Source of the DNA: Bacillus sp. FJAT-27245
GTDB taxonomy: Bacteria; Bacillota; Bacilli; Bacillales; Cytobacillaceae
NCBI RefSeq assembly: GCF_001273955.1
Contig: NZ_LIGI01000001.1
Coordinates: forward strand, 3,724,129-3,769,125
DNA length: 44,997 nt
Direction of reading: 5' to 3'
Shown: piece after piece, positions 7,379 to 15,168 of the stretch
Numbering within the stretch: the stretch's first letter is position 1
How the letters are laid out: each line of letters starts with the position of its first letter
Translations under genes and position numbers: made by a program
Notes under the pieces: model-generated
Database searches by the model: none
Told to the model about the DNA's origin: nothing
What the model saw: only the letters and a program-made list of their open reading frames with translations

Positions 7379-8485
7379 CTAACCAATTCTTATTAATTCT
7401 GTCGGGAATGTAGTTAGCAATTTTGCCGTGCCGTCTTCATTGATATAGACATTTTCTTCTATGCGCACGCCACCGAATCCGGGAATATAGATGCCTGGTT
7501 CGACGGTAAATAATAGACCGCTTTCTGCCAACAGCTCGTTATTCTCATGCACTGAAGGTTCCTCATGAACTTCGATTCCAAGGCCATGTCCTACCCGATT
7601 ATTAAAATATTGTCCGTACCCCGCTTCCTTGATAACATTCCTGGCGGCACGATCAATTTGGCCAATCGGGATACCCGCTTTAACCGCAGCCACTCCGGTT
7701 TCGGTTGCTCTACGGACGATATCGTAAATTTCCCTTTGTTTGCTGGTTTCTTCACCAATTACAAATGTCCGTGTAATATCTGAACAATAGCCATCGACAA
7801 CCACACCCATATCGATTAGCAAAAAGTCGCCTTTACTAATCGGTTTGTCGTCAGGTTTGCCATGTGGCAATGAAGCTTTCGAGCCTGAAAGGACTATCGT
7901 GGAAAAGGATGGGCCATCCGCGCCAAATTTCCTCATCAGAAATTCCAGTTCGGCTGTTAACTCCTGTTCTGCCATGCCTTCCTTTACTCTTTTTATCCCT
8001 TCCCCCATAACCTTTTCAATAACATGAATGGCATGTTGCACCTTGTCACATTCTTCTTTTGTTTTCCTCATTCTTTGAAGGGAAATGAACTCCCCGATAT
8101 TTATGTAGCGATAATCCGGAAAATACTTGTTTAGCTGTTCATGGTGATACAAAGAGATTGTTTTCGTTTCCAAACCTATCGTTTGAAATTCTTCACCCAA
8201 TGTATTTTTTAGAATTTGATATGGATCCATCTCATCCGATATTGGGACGATTTCTTTTACAAAAGACTGCTCCTCGGCAATTTCCAAATCCAACGAAGGG
8301 ACGAATAAATAGTGGCTTTGCTTGTTAAGATCAATAACCAAGGCCATAAAACGCTCATGCGGGTCTGAATTGAAACCTGTATAATAGAAAACGTTTTTCG
8401 GGTCCTTCACGATTGCCAAGTCCACTTGTTGCTGTTCCAAATGCTTTATTAATGCGTTTAACCGATTTTGATAGTGTTCTGTCAT
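7379..8485 (-). CDS. M24-family Xaa-Pro dipeptidase (prolidase-like), second of a pair
   Basis: The 368-aa protein has a creatinase/prolidase N-terminal domain (about 1-140) and a pita-bread metallopeptidase domain. All five metal ligands are visible: D225 (LIDMG), D236 (SDITRTF), H300 (VGHGLGIEVHE), E329 (TVEPGIYI) and E343 (RIEENV). Such enzymes use Mn or Co to cleave X-Pro or X-Hyp bonds, mainly in dipeptides. The gene follows a paralog by 37 nt and shares its sigma-54 promoter. Placement beside hydroxyproline catabolism suggests it frees Pro/Hyp from collagen-derived peptides. It is cytoplasmic, as no signal peptide is seen. A short-chain aminopeptidase P is the alternative. Confidence 0.88.
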   Translation of the reverse strand: MTEHYQNRLNALIKHLEQQQVDLAIVKDPKNVFYYTGFNSDPHERFMALVIDLNKQSHYLFVPSLDLEIAEEQSFVKEIVPISDEMDPYQILKNTLGEEFQTIGLETKTISLYHHEQLNKYFPDYRYINIGEFISLQRMRKTKEECDKVQHAIHVIEKVMGEGIKRVKEGMAEQELTAELEFLMRKFGADGPSFSTIVLSGSKASLPHGKPDDKPISKGDFLLIDMGVVVDGYCSDITRTFVIGEETSKQREIYDIVRRATETGVAAVKAGIPIGQIDRAARNVIKEAGYGQYFNNRVGHGLGIEVHEEPSVHENNELLAESGLLFTVEPGIYIPGFGGVRIEENVYINEDGTAKLLTTFPTELIRIG

Positions 8486-8522
8486 TCTTGTTCAGTCCTT
8501 TTGGGTTAATTTTTTGAAGTTT

Positions 8523-9602
8523 CTATAGAATTATTAATTCCTTCGTTGAGGGGGTTAGTACTTCCCGGCCATTCTTTGTAATGAGAATCACATCCTCGAC
8601 CCTCGCACCGCCCAAACCTTTCAGGTAGATGCCCGGCTCGACTGTAATCACCATATTTTCCGCTAATGTTTTGTCTTTTAGTATGGAAAAAAGCGGCGCT
8701 TCATGAACCTCGAGCCCAATTCCGTGGCCTGTGCCTGTTCCGGAGCATTCATTATACCCCTTTTGAATAAACGTTTCACGCATCAGAAAGTCGACCTCTT
8801 GATCTGTCAGCCCAGGCCGTAAAGCGGCGACGCAATTTTCAAATGATGAGAGGACAACATCGAATATGTTCCTCAGTTCAGGTGCGGGCTCCCCGACCGC
8901 AACCACCCGTGAGATATCTGCCCAATAGCCTTGGTAATTCGCCCCAAAGTCGATCGTAATCATATCCCCTTTTTCAATTCGTTTATCGCTTGCACGGCCA
9001 TGTGGCAACGAGGAGCGGTAGCCTGAAGCGACAATTGGAGGGAAAGATGTAGTTGAACATCCATTTTTCTTTATGAACGACTCCAGTTCCCCGGCAATGT
9101 CGTTTTCCGTAATGCCCGGCCGAATAAAGTTTAAAATATGCAGATATGCCTGGTCCGTAACCGAGGCGGCGACCCTTAATTTTTCAATCTCATCCTCCGA
9201 TTTAATCATTCGCAGTGTTTCAATCACTTCACTGAGAGAAATCAGCTCGGTTGGGAACTGGTTCTGTATTTTACGAAAAAAGCCAAAGGATAAATGTTCC
9301 TGCTCGAACCCGAGTTTACGGATGTTCATCTCTTTAACTTGCACTGCCACTTCATCAAAGATTCTCCCTTTATGGCCTGTATGCCCCGCGTGCAAAACAA
9401 TCTCGTAATCCTTAGCCTGGTTTTGGGCTTGTTCAACATATCGGTAATCTGTGATCAGCTTTGCCTCCGTTTCTGAGATAAGAAGAACACCATTCCCTCC
9501 CGTAAAACCAGACATGTAAAGCCGGTTCCACGGATGGCTAATCATCATTCCGTCGATTCCCAGTTCGTTAAACTTTTCCCGCAGCCTAATTATTCTCTCC
9601 AC
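8523..9602 (-). CDS. M24-family Xaa-Pro peptidase (PapA/YpdF-like), first of a pair
   Basis: The 359-aa protein has an N-terminal creatinase-like domain followed by the M24 catalytic domain. Metal ligands are D218 (TIDFGANY), D229 (WADISR), H293 (GTGHGIGLEVHE), E322 (VEPGIYL) and E336 (RVEDVIL). The start is GTG 9602 with GAGGGAGA upstream. It is clearly paralogous to, but well diverged from, the next gene, so the two probably have different peptide preferences. Its promoter has the same 17-bp sigma-54 core as the epimerase operon. The inferred role is hydrolysis of X-Pro/X-Hyp peptides feeding the pathway. Confidence 0.88.
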   Translation of the reverse strand: MERIIRLREKFNELGIDGMMISHPWNRLYMSGFTGGNGVLLISETEAKLITDYRYVEQAQNQAKDYEIVLHAGHTGHKGRIFDEVAVQVKEMNIRKLGFEQEHLSFGFFRKIQNQFPTELISLSEVIETLRMIKSEDEIEKLRVAASVTDQAYLHILNFIRPGITENDIAGELESFIKKNGCSTTSFPPIVASGYRSSLPHGRASDKRIEKGDMITIDFGANYQGYWADISRVVAVGEPAPELRNIFDVVLSSFENCVAALRPGLTDQEVDFLMRETFIQKGYNECSGTGTGHGIGLEVHEAPLFSILKDKTLAENMVITVEPGIYLKGLGGARVEDVILITKNGREVLTPSTKELIIL

Positions 9603-9657
9603 ACTATCTCCCTCGCTTTATTAAAAATTTTCAATGCATTTCCTTCATCCTTATGTA

Positions 9658-9675
9658 ATGCAATTTTCATGCCAA
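9658..9675 (-). promoter_or_regulatory. Sigma-54 (-24/-12) promoter of the Xaa-Pro peptidase operon
   Basis: On the minus strand the site reads TTGGCATGAAAATTGCAT, with GG and GC exactly 10 nt apart. It is identical to the promoter at 3613-3630. It lies about 56 nt upstream of the GTG start at 9602 and directly behind the terminator of the upstream gene. Confidence 0.88.
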
Positions 9676-9706
9676 AAGAAATAGCCTTCCTAACGAGAGG
9701 AAGGCT
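9675..9706 (-). terminator. Rho-independent terminator of the beta-helix gene
   Basis: On the minus strand AGCCTTCC and GGAAGGCT form a perfect 8-bp stem with an 8-nt loop, followed by ATTTCTTTT. It lies 60 nt after the end of the beta-helix gene and next to the downstream sigma-54 promoter. Confidence 0.8.
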
Positions 9707-9764
9707 GGCTACAATAAACCGGAATAAAGCTCCTATGAACTTTGAGTGGAACCCGGCAAAAGAT

Positions 9765-11396
9765 TTATTTGGAAATATACTTTACATGCTTGCCTGTTCC
9801 TCCTGCTATCGGAAGAACACAATTATTCGTATTCTTGCCGATTACAAGCTGCATATTGGTTTTCGTGGTTATATTGATTCCACGAACCGATACGTAAGCA
9901 TTTAATTTTGCATTTTTTTTGATAAGGTTATTCCCGGTAATTGTACCGCTATTATTGCCGGAACGAAAGGCAATTGCGGAAGGCACCTTATACGAAGAAT
10001 CCTGTACATCCTCCACTCTGTTTCCCGCCACGGAAAACTGCTGATTATGAGTATAAAGGTGAATGCCATTTGCGTAGGAATATACCAATGTATTATTTTT
10101 TATAACCAAATCCCTCGTATAGGAAGCCTGGATTGCCCCAGAAATACTGTTTCCCTGCTGGCCCGCCTCTTTTAAGGTGTTTCCTTCAATGGTACAGCCT
10201 CCACTATGTTCAGCTGGTAATCCAGCCACAACGATCCCATATCCCTTACCGATTCCTTCAATTCGATTGCCTTTTGCCGTACACTTTTGGGAACCAAATA
10301 GCTCCTTCCCGCCTTTTCCTGTTGCGTTTACAAATGCAATTCCAACCTTTGTATTTCGTATCGTATTATTGTTGAACGTAATATTTTCTCCGCCATGGGT
10401 GTCAAGGGCCTCCCATAATGGAATGTCCTCGATGATGCTGTTCGTCACCGAACTATTTACGCTCCTTGGATGCGCCTTTAAGTTACTCTCAGCACCCTTC
10501 CGCGAATAAAAAACCCCGTAGGCATTTCCTTTGTTTCCAGGTTTGATTGACTTTATATGGCTCCCATTAATATGCATATTTCTGACAGACAATCCGCCTA
10601 CCCCTGCAAAACCTATATCGCGGATCACTGTATTAGAAATACTTACATGATCCGCAAATTCAGCCATAATACCATAGAAACCAATATCATGGATAAAGCA
10701 ATCTTCTATAACAATGTTCTTGGCATAGTTAGCTGCATTCGCCCCCCGAATCGATATTCCGACTCCCTTTGCGTCTGCCTTTGTATTGCCTGCACCCTGG
10801 AGTTCAATCCCGTATAACTTTACCCCAGCGCCAATCGCCAGAAGAGTTTGGTGTTTTTTGTCGTTGTATAGTTTTGATCCATACCCAACTATAGTCGTAT
10901 TGTCAGGTACGACTAAGCCGCTGACTTGATAAGAGCTGCCAGATGGCAGGACGATAACTTTTCCAGCTCCAAGGTTTAAAGTCTTTTGTAGTTGCTCTGT
11001 ACTATTTTTTGAAGCGACATTTACTATTTTATTTTTATCAAAATCTGCTATTTTCGGATTAAATCCCAACTTTACCTCCGCAAGATTGTATAGTCCATCC
11101 TTGTCATAATCCTCAAACCCATCAGGTACCCCATTTTTATCGGTATCACTTGATTTTGGATTAAGGTGTAGCTGGTATTCGACCAAATTAGGTAACCCGT
11201 CTTTATCCGGGTCTTCAGCCGCGGTCAGCTTGCTGGTTAGATCGAGCCCATATTTCTTTTCCCAAAAATCATCTATTCCATTCTTATTATTATCTAATCC
11301 CAAAAGGCTGGCCTCTGCTATTGCTGTTGGAACAAGCAAGCAAAAAAGCATGACAATGATAACCATACTTAGAAATTGACCTTTTTCTTGCGGCAT
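9765..11396 (-). CDS. Secreted right-handed beta-helix protein with Ca-binding TSP3-like repeats
   Basis: The 543-aa protein has a signal peptide at about 1-30 (hydrophobic MVIIVMLFCLLVPTAIAEA). Residues about 34-125 hold repeated Asp-rich motifs (DNNKNGIDD, DPDKDGLPN, DTDKNGVPD, DYDKDGLYN, DFDKNKIVN) typical of thrombospondin-type-3 or dockerin-like calcium loops. From about 140 onward there are many parallel beta-helix turns of the type VIEDCFIHDIGFYGIMAEFADHV, as in pectate-lyase-like and polysaccharide-binding proteins. No catalytic residues can be assigned by eye. It is probably a secreted polysaccharide-active or adhesion protein. It is transcribed alone and ends at the terminator at 9675-9706. 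Confidence 0.82.
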   Translation of the reverse strand: MPQEKGQFLSMVIIVMLFCLLVPTAIAEASLLGLDNNKNGIDDFWEKKYGLDLTSKLTAAEDPDKDGLPNLVEYQLHLNPKSSDTDKNGVPDGFEDYDKDGLYNLAEVKLGFNPKIADFDKNKIVNVASKNSTEQLQKTLNLGAGKVIVLPSGSSYQVSGLVVPDNTTIVGYGSKLYNDKKHQTLLAIGAGVKLYGIELQGAGNTKADAKGVGISIRGANAANYAKNIVIEDCFIHDIGFYGIMAEFADHVSISNTVIRDIGFAGVGGLSVRNMHINGSHIKSIKPGNKGNAYGVFYSRKGAESNLKAHPRSVNSSVTNSIIEDIPLWEALDTHGGENITFNNNTIRNTKVGIAFVNATGKGGKELFGSQKCTAKGNRIEGIGKGYGIVVAGLPAEHSGGCTIEGNTLKEAGQQGNSISGAIQASYTRDLVIKNNTLVYSYANGIHLYTHNQQFSVAGNRVEDVQDSSYKVPSAIAFRSGNNSGTITGNNLIKKNAKLNAYVSVRGINITTKTNMQLVIGKNTNNCVLPIAGGTGKHVKYISK

Positions 11397-11522
11397 CTAT
11401 TTACCCCTTTTGTTAAAAATATACAGAATATTTAAATAGTTCTTTTATCACACTAGAAAACCACCATTTAGTATATTATACAATTTATTGGTAGTTAGAT
11501 ATAGGTAAAAAGATTCATTTAA

Positions 11523-11534
11523 GGTCTTAAGACC
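11523..11534. repeat. Perfect 12-bp palindrome in a 390-bp intergenic region
   Basis: GGTCTTAAGACC is a perfect palindrome in the stretch 11397-11786, between the divergent beta-helix and deaminase genes. It could be an operator for either gene. The rest of the stretch is AT-rich; apart from this palindrome and the hairpin at 11605-11640 I see no gene. Confidence 0.3.
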
Positions 11535-11604
11535 ATAATTTTGGAAATAAATTAGGAAGAAGGTTTGTATGGTTTATTTACTATTTTTAAAAAAGCCGTG
11601 GACA

Positions 11605-11640
11605 GAAAAAAGCATTCGTTGCTTGTCCGCTTCGAATGCT
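11605..11640 (-). terminator. Orphan terminator-like hairpin on the minus strand
   Basis: AGCATTCG and CGAATGCT form a perfect 8-bp stem with a 14-nt loop. Read on the minus strand it is followed by TTTTTTCTG. No minus-strand gene ends nearby, so it may end antisense transcription or an unrecognised small RNA. Confidence 0.4.
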
Positions 11641-11786
11641 ACTGTTTCATAATGGAGAAAACCGTTTTAAAAGCACTTATCTTGCCAACAAGCTATGAAT
11701 TTGATTGACTCTTACTAAGAAGAGTCCACCCGCAAACGGGCCATGCTTGTGGAATATTGATGAAAAAAGGACAAGGGGGATAAAAA

Positions 11787-12272
11787 ATGATAATCAGTGA
11801 ATTAGATATGAAGTACTTGCGACGCTGTGTTGAATTGGCAAAAACAGCACTGGAGAAAGGTGACGAGCCATTTGGTTCAGTTCTTGTCTCAGCTGACGGT
11901 GAGGTGCTTGCGGAAGACCATAACCACGTTGCGGGAGGGGACCATACCCAACACCCGGAATTTGCTTTGGCGCGATGGGCAGCCGCGAACATGACACCGG
12001 AAGAGAGAAGCAAAGCAACAGTATATACCTCGGGTGAACATTGCCCTATGTGCGCTGCGGCCCACGGTTGGGTTGGTTTGGGCCGGATTGTGTATGCAAG
12101 TTCGTCCGAACAGCTGGGACAATGGTTGAGTGAAATGGGGGTTGCTCCATCGCGCGTTCGGAATCTTCCCATTCACGAGGTTATTCGTGACACCACAATA
12201 GATGGCCCTGTTCCTGAGCTAGCGGAGGAAGTTCGTCAACTCCACCGACAGTTTCACGCAAGGGGACATTAA
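11787..12272 (+). CDS. Nucleoside/guanine deaminase-like protein (CDA superfamily)
   Basis: The 161-aa protein has the zinc motifs of the cytidine/deoxycytidylate deaminase superfamily: HPEFAL (ligand His and catalytic Glu) and HCPMCAAA (two Cys ligands). The N-terminal helix and the GSVLVSADGEVLAEDHN segment fit the guanine deaminase/TadA-like branch. It probably deaminates a purine or related base or nucleoside in the cytoplasm. The ATG follows AAGGGGGATAAAAA. It is monocistronic, with a strong terminator 70 nt downstream. It is distinct from tRNA-editing TadA by its PCMC-like variation and C-terminus, though family assignment by eye is approximate. Confidence 0.85.
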   Translation: MIISELDMKYLRRCVELAKTALEKGDEPFGSVLVSADGEVLAEDHNHVAGGDHTQHPEFALARWAAANMTPEERSKATVYTSGEHCPMCAAAHGWVGLGRIVYASSSEQLGQWLSEMGVAPSRVRNLPIHEVIRDTTIDGPVPELAEEVRQLHRQFHARGH

Positions 12273-12339
12273 CGATGCAGCAGGTTTTATTCAGACAGGA
12301 TGTTGTATGAATGAAATTGTAAAAATCACTATGAAAGGA

Positions 12340-12376
12340 AATAGGAGTCCTGAGTTTCGGACTCCTATTCTTACTT
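12340..12376 (+). terminator. Rho-independent terminator of the deaminase gene
   Basis: AATAGGAGTCC pairs perfectly with GGACTCCTATT (11 bp, 8-nt loop), followed by CTTACTTTTT. Confidence 0.88.
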
Positions 12377-12435
12377 TTTCACTATTCTATTAAACTCCCC
12401 CGGTAGTAAAATTTCTAAATGAAGAATTGAAAAAT

Positions 12436-12585
12436 TTACTTAGAGAAAATGATATAAAGAATAAAAATAACAATTAATCCAATTACAATGAAACCTCCGA
12501 GTGTAGGACTGCCATAAAGAGCCCTATTCCAGCCGTCATTGGTCTCTATTTGGCTTTTTTCTTCCTTCTTATTATCCTCTTTCAA
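12436..12585 (-). CDS. Small single-pass membrane protein, 49 aa
   Basis: A TTG start at 12585 follows a perfect AGGAGGTG five nt upstream. The product begins MKEDNKKEEKSQIE, a charged cytoplasmic-like segment. NDGWNRALYGSPTLGG follows, then one hydrophobic helix (FIVIGLIVIFILYIIF) and SK. The layout (charged N-terminus, N-D-G-hydrophobic-N-R motif, single C-terminal helix) resembles small Bacillaceae membrane proteins such as the DUF6366 type. That comparison is from memory and not certain. No partner gene is obvious; the methyltransferase gene downstream is on the same strand. Confidence 0.65.
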   Translation of the reverse strand: MKEDNKKEEKSQIETNDGWNRALYGSPTLGGFIVIGLIVIFILYIIFSK

Positions 12586-12724
12586 AAAAACACCTCCTAC
12601 GTGAAATACCATAAGTTTTTGTAAATAAATATTGTGTTTATTTAGCGATATTCCTTCTTCAACTCATCCGGTAAGTACAACAAGCAAATTCCTCACTTTT
12701 TTATTGCCAGTTTTATTGACAGGT

Positions 12725-13486
12725 CTATTTGTTCCTTAAAAACACCACTATTTTCAATTTCCAATAATTCTTCTTTAAATGTTTTTCAAATAGATGAACA
12801 TTATCCCCCAAAAATCGTTTAGAACCATAGGAAGTCGAATAAAGATTTCCAATTATTGATTCCAAGGTCCATTCCTGTTCATAAGTTGGTATTTCGTGTA
12901 TTTCCAGATCGAATTTTGAATTCGATATAATTTCTTGATGGCTAACTGTTGGATGAGAATATGTTGTATTTCCTGCTCTTCTTTCCTTTCCATACCATTG
13001 TTCAACTACCTCATTCACTTTCTTTTGCCAAGGTAAAAGTTCCTTTTTCGGAAAATGATTATCTATGATTGCAACCCCGCCGTCGTAAGAAACCATTTCA
13101 TATAAGGCATCTAAAATCTTTTCTCTATCCATCCAGTGAAATGCCTTAGCAATTGTTACAAATCTAAAGTTCCCATCATATTTTTTCCTATATGTATCCA
13201 GCTCTCCATTAAACCATTCCAGATTATTTACTCTACATTCCTTTTCCATTCGTATCGCTTCTAGTATCATTTCAGGCTCTGTATCAATCCCAACAATGTC
13301 TTCAAACCAATCGGCGAACCTGATTGCCAATTGTCCCGTTCCACACCCCAAATCAAGCATTTTGCCTTTACCGTCGAGAGAAAACTTTTCTATTAAATAC
13401 CTAATTAAAGACGCCGGATATAAAGGCCTATAACGTGAATAGTACCAAGCAGTACCCTTGAACAATTCACCACCATAATCTGTCAT
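12725..13486 (-). CDS. Class I SAM-dependent methyltransferase
   Basis: The 253-aa protein has motif I MLDLGCGTGQLAIRFA followed by the acidic VGIDTEPEM, and the post-motif FVTIAKAFHWMD of the Methyltransf_11/25 group. The opening FKGTAWYYSRYRPLYP is typical of this group in Bacilli. I chose ATG 13486 because AGAGGTGG lies at proper distance from it; GTG 13498 would add MEWL. The substrate is unknown; homologs are often annotated as generic small-molecule methyltransferases. It is followed on the same strand by the 49-aa membrane protein and has no clear operon partner. Confidence 0.82.
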   Translation of the reverse strand: MTDYGGELFKGTAWYYSRYRPLYPASLIRYLIEKFSLDGKGKMLDLGCGTGQLAIRFADWFEDIVGIDTEPEMILEAIRMEKECRVNNLEWFNGELDTYRKKYDGNFRFVTIAKAFHWMDREKILDALYEMVSYDGGVAIIDNHFPKKELLPWQKKVNEVVEQWYGKERRAGNTTYSHPTVSHQEIISNSKFDLEIHEIPTYEQEWTLESIIGNLYSTSYGSKRFLGDNVHLFEKHLKKNYWKLKIVVFLRNK

Positions 13487-13588
13487 TAACCATTCCACCT
13501 CTCTACCCTAAAAAGGTGCCTTACTCCTACTTTGATTTAGGCCCCCGCTCGTTTAAGCAGATTTAACACAAACATTCCTACTAAACTC

Positions 13589-14059
13589 TCAACGATGCGA
13601 TGGCCAAGAACCTTGCATCTTTCTAATTTGAATAATTTGGCCGGTATGGTAAGCATCGTGAAGCATGATGTCTAAAAGCCTTTCTTCGAGAGAATTTTGT
13701 TCAAGTTCTTCAAAGGTTAGTGTACTGAGCGCTTGCCTTAAACGTTGATGGGCAGTTTCTGCACGTTCAACGACTGCCCTCCATTCGTTGTCGTCATTTA
13801 CTTGTTCGGTCAGGTAAAAGGTTTGATCACCATCGAGATTATGTGTCCATTTACGGCCTTCTAAATTGGCTGCAAGTCTTTCTTTATAGTAAATGAGATG
13901 ATTAGCATTTTCCCAAATCGTTTTGGTGGCCTCTCCTGTCGGTCTCCTCTTAGCCTGTTCTGCAGTCAGTCCTTCTATTGCAGATCTGAAGGGCGCATAC
14001 CAACTCTCTTTGTCAAACGTAGTGTCGAGCATTTTTAAAAGCAATTCAGTTCGATTCAT
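13589..14059 (-). CDS. DinB-like putative metal-dependent hydrolase/thiol transferase
   Basis: The protein (156 aa from ATG 14059; ATG 14065 also possible) is a four-helix DinB/YfiT-type domain. The histidine triad typical of the fold is visible as NHLIYYKER near residue 55 and HDAYHTGQIIQIRK near 135-148. In the superfamily the three histidines bind a divalent metal. Known members include damage-inducible DinB and bacillithiol S-transferases (BstA), so thiol transfer is a possible role. It is transcribed alone upstream of the methyltransferase gene. Confidence 0.83.
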   Translation of the reverse strand: MNRTELLLKMLDTTFDKESWYAPFRSAIEGLTAEQAKRRPTGEATKTIWENANHLIYYKERLAANLEGRKWTHNLDGDQTFYLTEQVNDDNEWRAVVERAETAHQRLRQALSTLTFEELEQNSLEERLLDIMLHDAYHTGQIIQIRKMQGSWPSHR

Positions 14060-14134
14060 TAACATCTTCCTCCATACCTATGTCCGAAGTGGGATAACTC
14101 CTTGTTAACGTTATTGCCAAGATGTTAAATAAGG

Positions 14135-14165
14135 GAATTCAACAAAAAAAGTGTTAATCCTTCCT
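14135..14165. repeat. Dispersed short repeat, copy 1
   Basis: This copy and 19178-19206 share GAATTCAACAAAAAA and GTTAATCCTTCCT, differing only by two inserted bases and one substitution between these blocks. Both lie in intergenic DNA flanking the ABC/two-component locus. The surrounding 14066-14400 stretch holds no gene I can support, only this repeat and a weak hairpin at 14203-14229. Confidence 0.55.
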
Positions 14166-14400
14166 TGATTAACGTACTTCTATAAAACCTGCCTATAATA
14201 ATTAAGCTTTCTCTTAAAAAGAGGAAGCTCTTCGAGTGCCTATGTTTATTCATAAGAATTCAACTATACAGACAGTTACTTTTACTTGATCAACTTAGTC
14301 TGTCATTCGTGTTAATCCCGGTTACGCTTGACGAGATTCCGAATTTACTTTAGGGTGCGCAATCTCGTTTTAAACAAGTTAGAAGTCAAAAATCGACTGT

Positions 14401-14424
14401 GAAAAGAGCCCGGTGTCGAGGCTC
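14401..14424 (-). terminator. Weak terminator of the ABC exporter operon
   Basis: On the minus strand GAGCC and GGCTC form a 5-bp GC stem followed by TTTTC, 13 nt after the end of the last permease gene. A second AT-richer hairpin at 14203-14229 may act as backup. Confidence 0.45.
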
Positions 14425-14436
14425 CTTTCTGCAAAA

Positions 14437-15168
14437 TTAAAAGGCCTTCTTTTGAAGCGACCAATATCCAGCGATAAAGAAGACGAGGAAACTTCCGCCC
14501 ACAACAACCAGAAGCTGTTCCCAAGGGACAATAAAAACACCCTCCCCACTCTCACAGGCATACATCATCAAAAAAGGCTGCCCCCAAGGGTAATACGGGC
14601 CAAATCGTTCCGAATTCACCGCAAGGATTGCTGGCAGTGTAAATAGTACATTTACGGTAAACGGAGCAGCAAAGCTCTTCCATATGATTGATGTCCACAA
14701 CTGCAGTGCAACCAACGGGAATGTGGCTACCCATCCCCCAAAGATACTTTTCCAAACAATTCCCATTGGAAAAGGGTCCGGATACCCTTTAACCATTCCG
14801 ACAGCATAGATTGCCGCGAGATAGAATAATTGGATAAATAAAATGACCAACAAGATTAAGATATATTTTGCTACAAACACTTGGCCTCGCGTGACAGGCA
14901 GCGTCAAATATTGTTTCCAGCCTCCAGCTTGATGCTCATACCGGCAAATCATGCTGGCCAATACCCCTGAAAACAGCGGCAAAAATAACAATGAATACGT
15001 CAAATTCATCATATTAAGTGTCAAAAACCATTTATTAAAATCTGCAAATTCTGGCCGTTCAGGAATGGAAACGCCAAGTAAGAAGCTAAGAATGGGCCCG
15101 GCAAACACGATTGACATGATTCTCGATTTGAGTAACTTGTACCATTCAGACTGAAGAATTGAAAACAT
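14437..15168 (-). CDS. ABC-2 permease, lantibiotic-immunity/bacitracin-exporter type (second permease)
   Basis: The 243-aa protein opens MFSILQSEWYKLLKSR, the amphipathic start typical of ABC-2 permeases, and has about six membrane segments (for example ILILLVILFIQLFYLAAIYAVG and LLVVVGGSFLVFFIAGYW). It also has the cytoplasmic Q-loop-like RYEHQAGGWKQYLTLPVTR. This is the pattern of MutG/SpaG/NisG and BcrB-like permeases. It starts one base after the upstream permease gene ends and is the last gene of the exporter operon. Together with its sister permease and the ATPase it should expel, or protect against, a membrane-active peptide antibiotic. The substrate is unknown. Confidence 0.85.
   Translation of the reverse strand: MFSILQSEWYKLLKSRIMSIVFAGPILSFLLGVSIPERPEFADFNKWFLTLNMMNLTYSLLFLPLFSGVLASMICRYEHQAGGWKQYLTLPVTRGQVFVAKYILILLVILFIQLFYLAAIYAVGMVKGYPDPFPMGIVWKSIFGGWVATFPLVALQLWTSIIWKSFAAPFTVNVLFTLPAILAVNSERFGPYYPWGQPFLMMYACESGEGVFIVPWEQLLVVVGGSFLVFFIAGYWSLQKKAF

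Noticed and set aside
3664-9778. TTGGAAATAT shared upstream of two sigma-54 promoters as an activator site
   Set aside because: The match is only 10 AT-rich bases, in different orientations and distances, and is missing near the third promoter.
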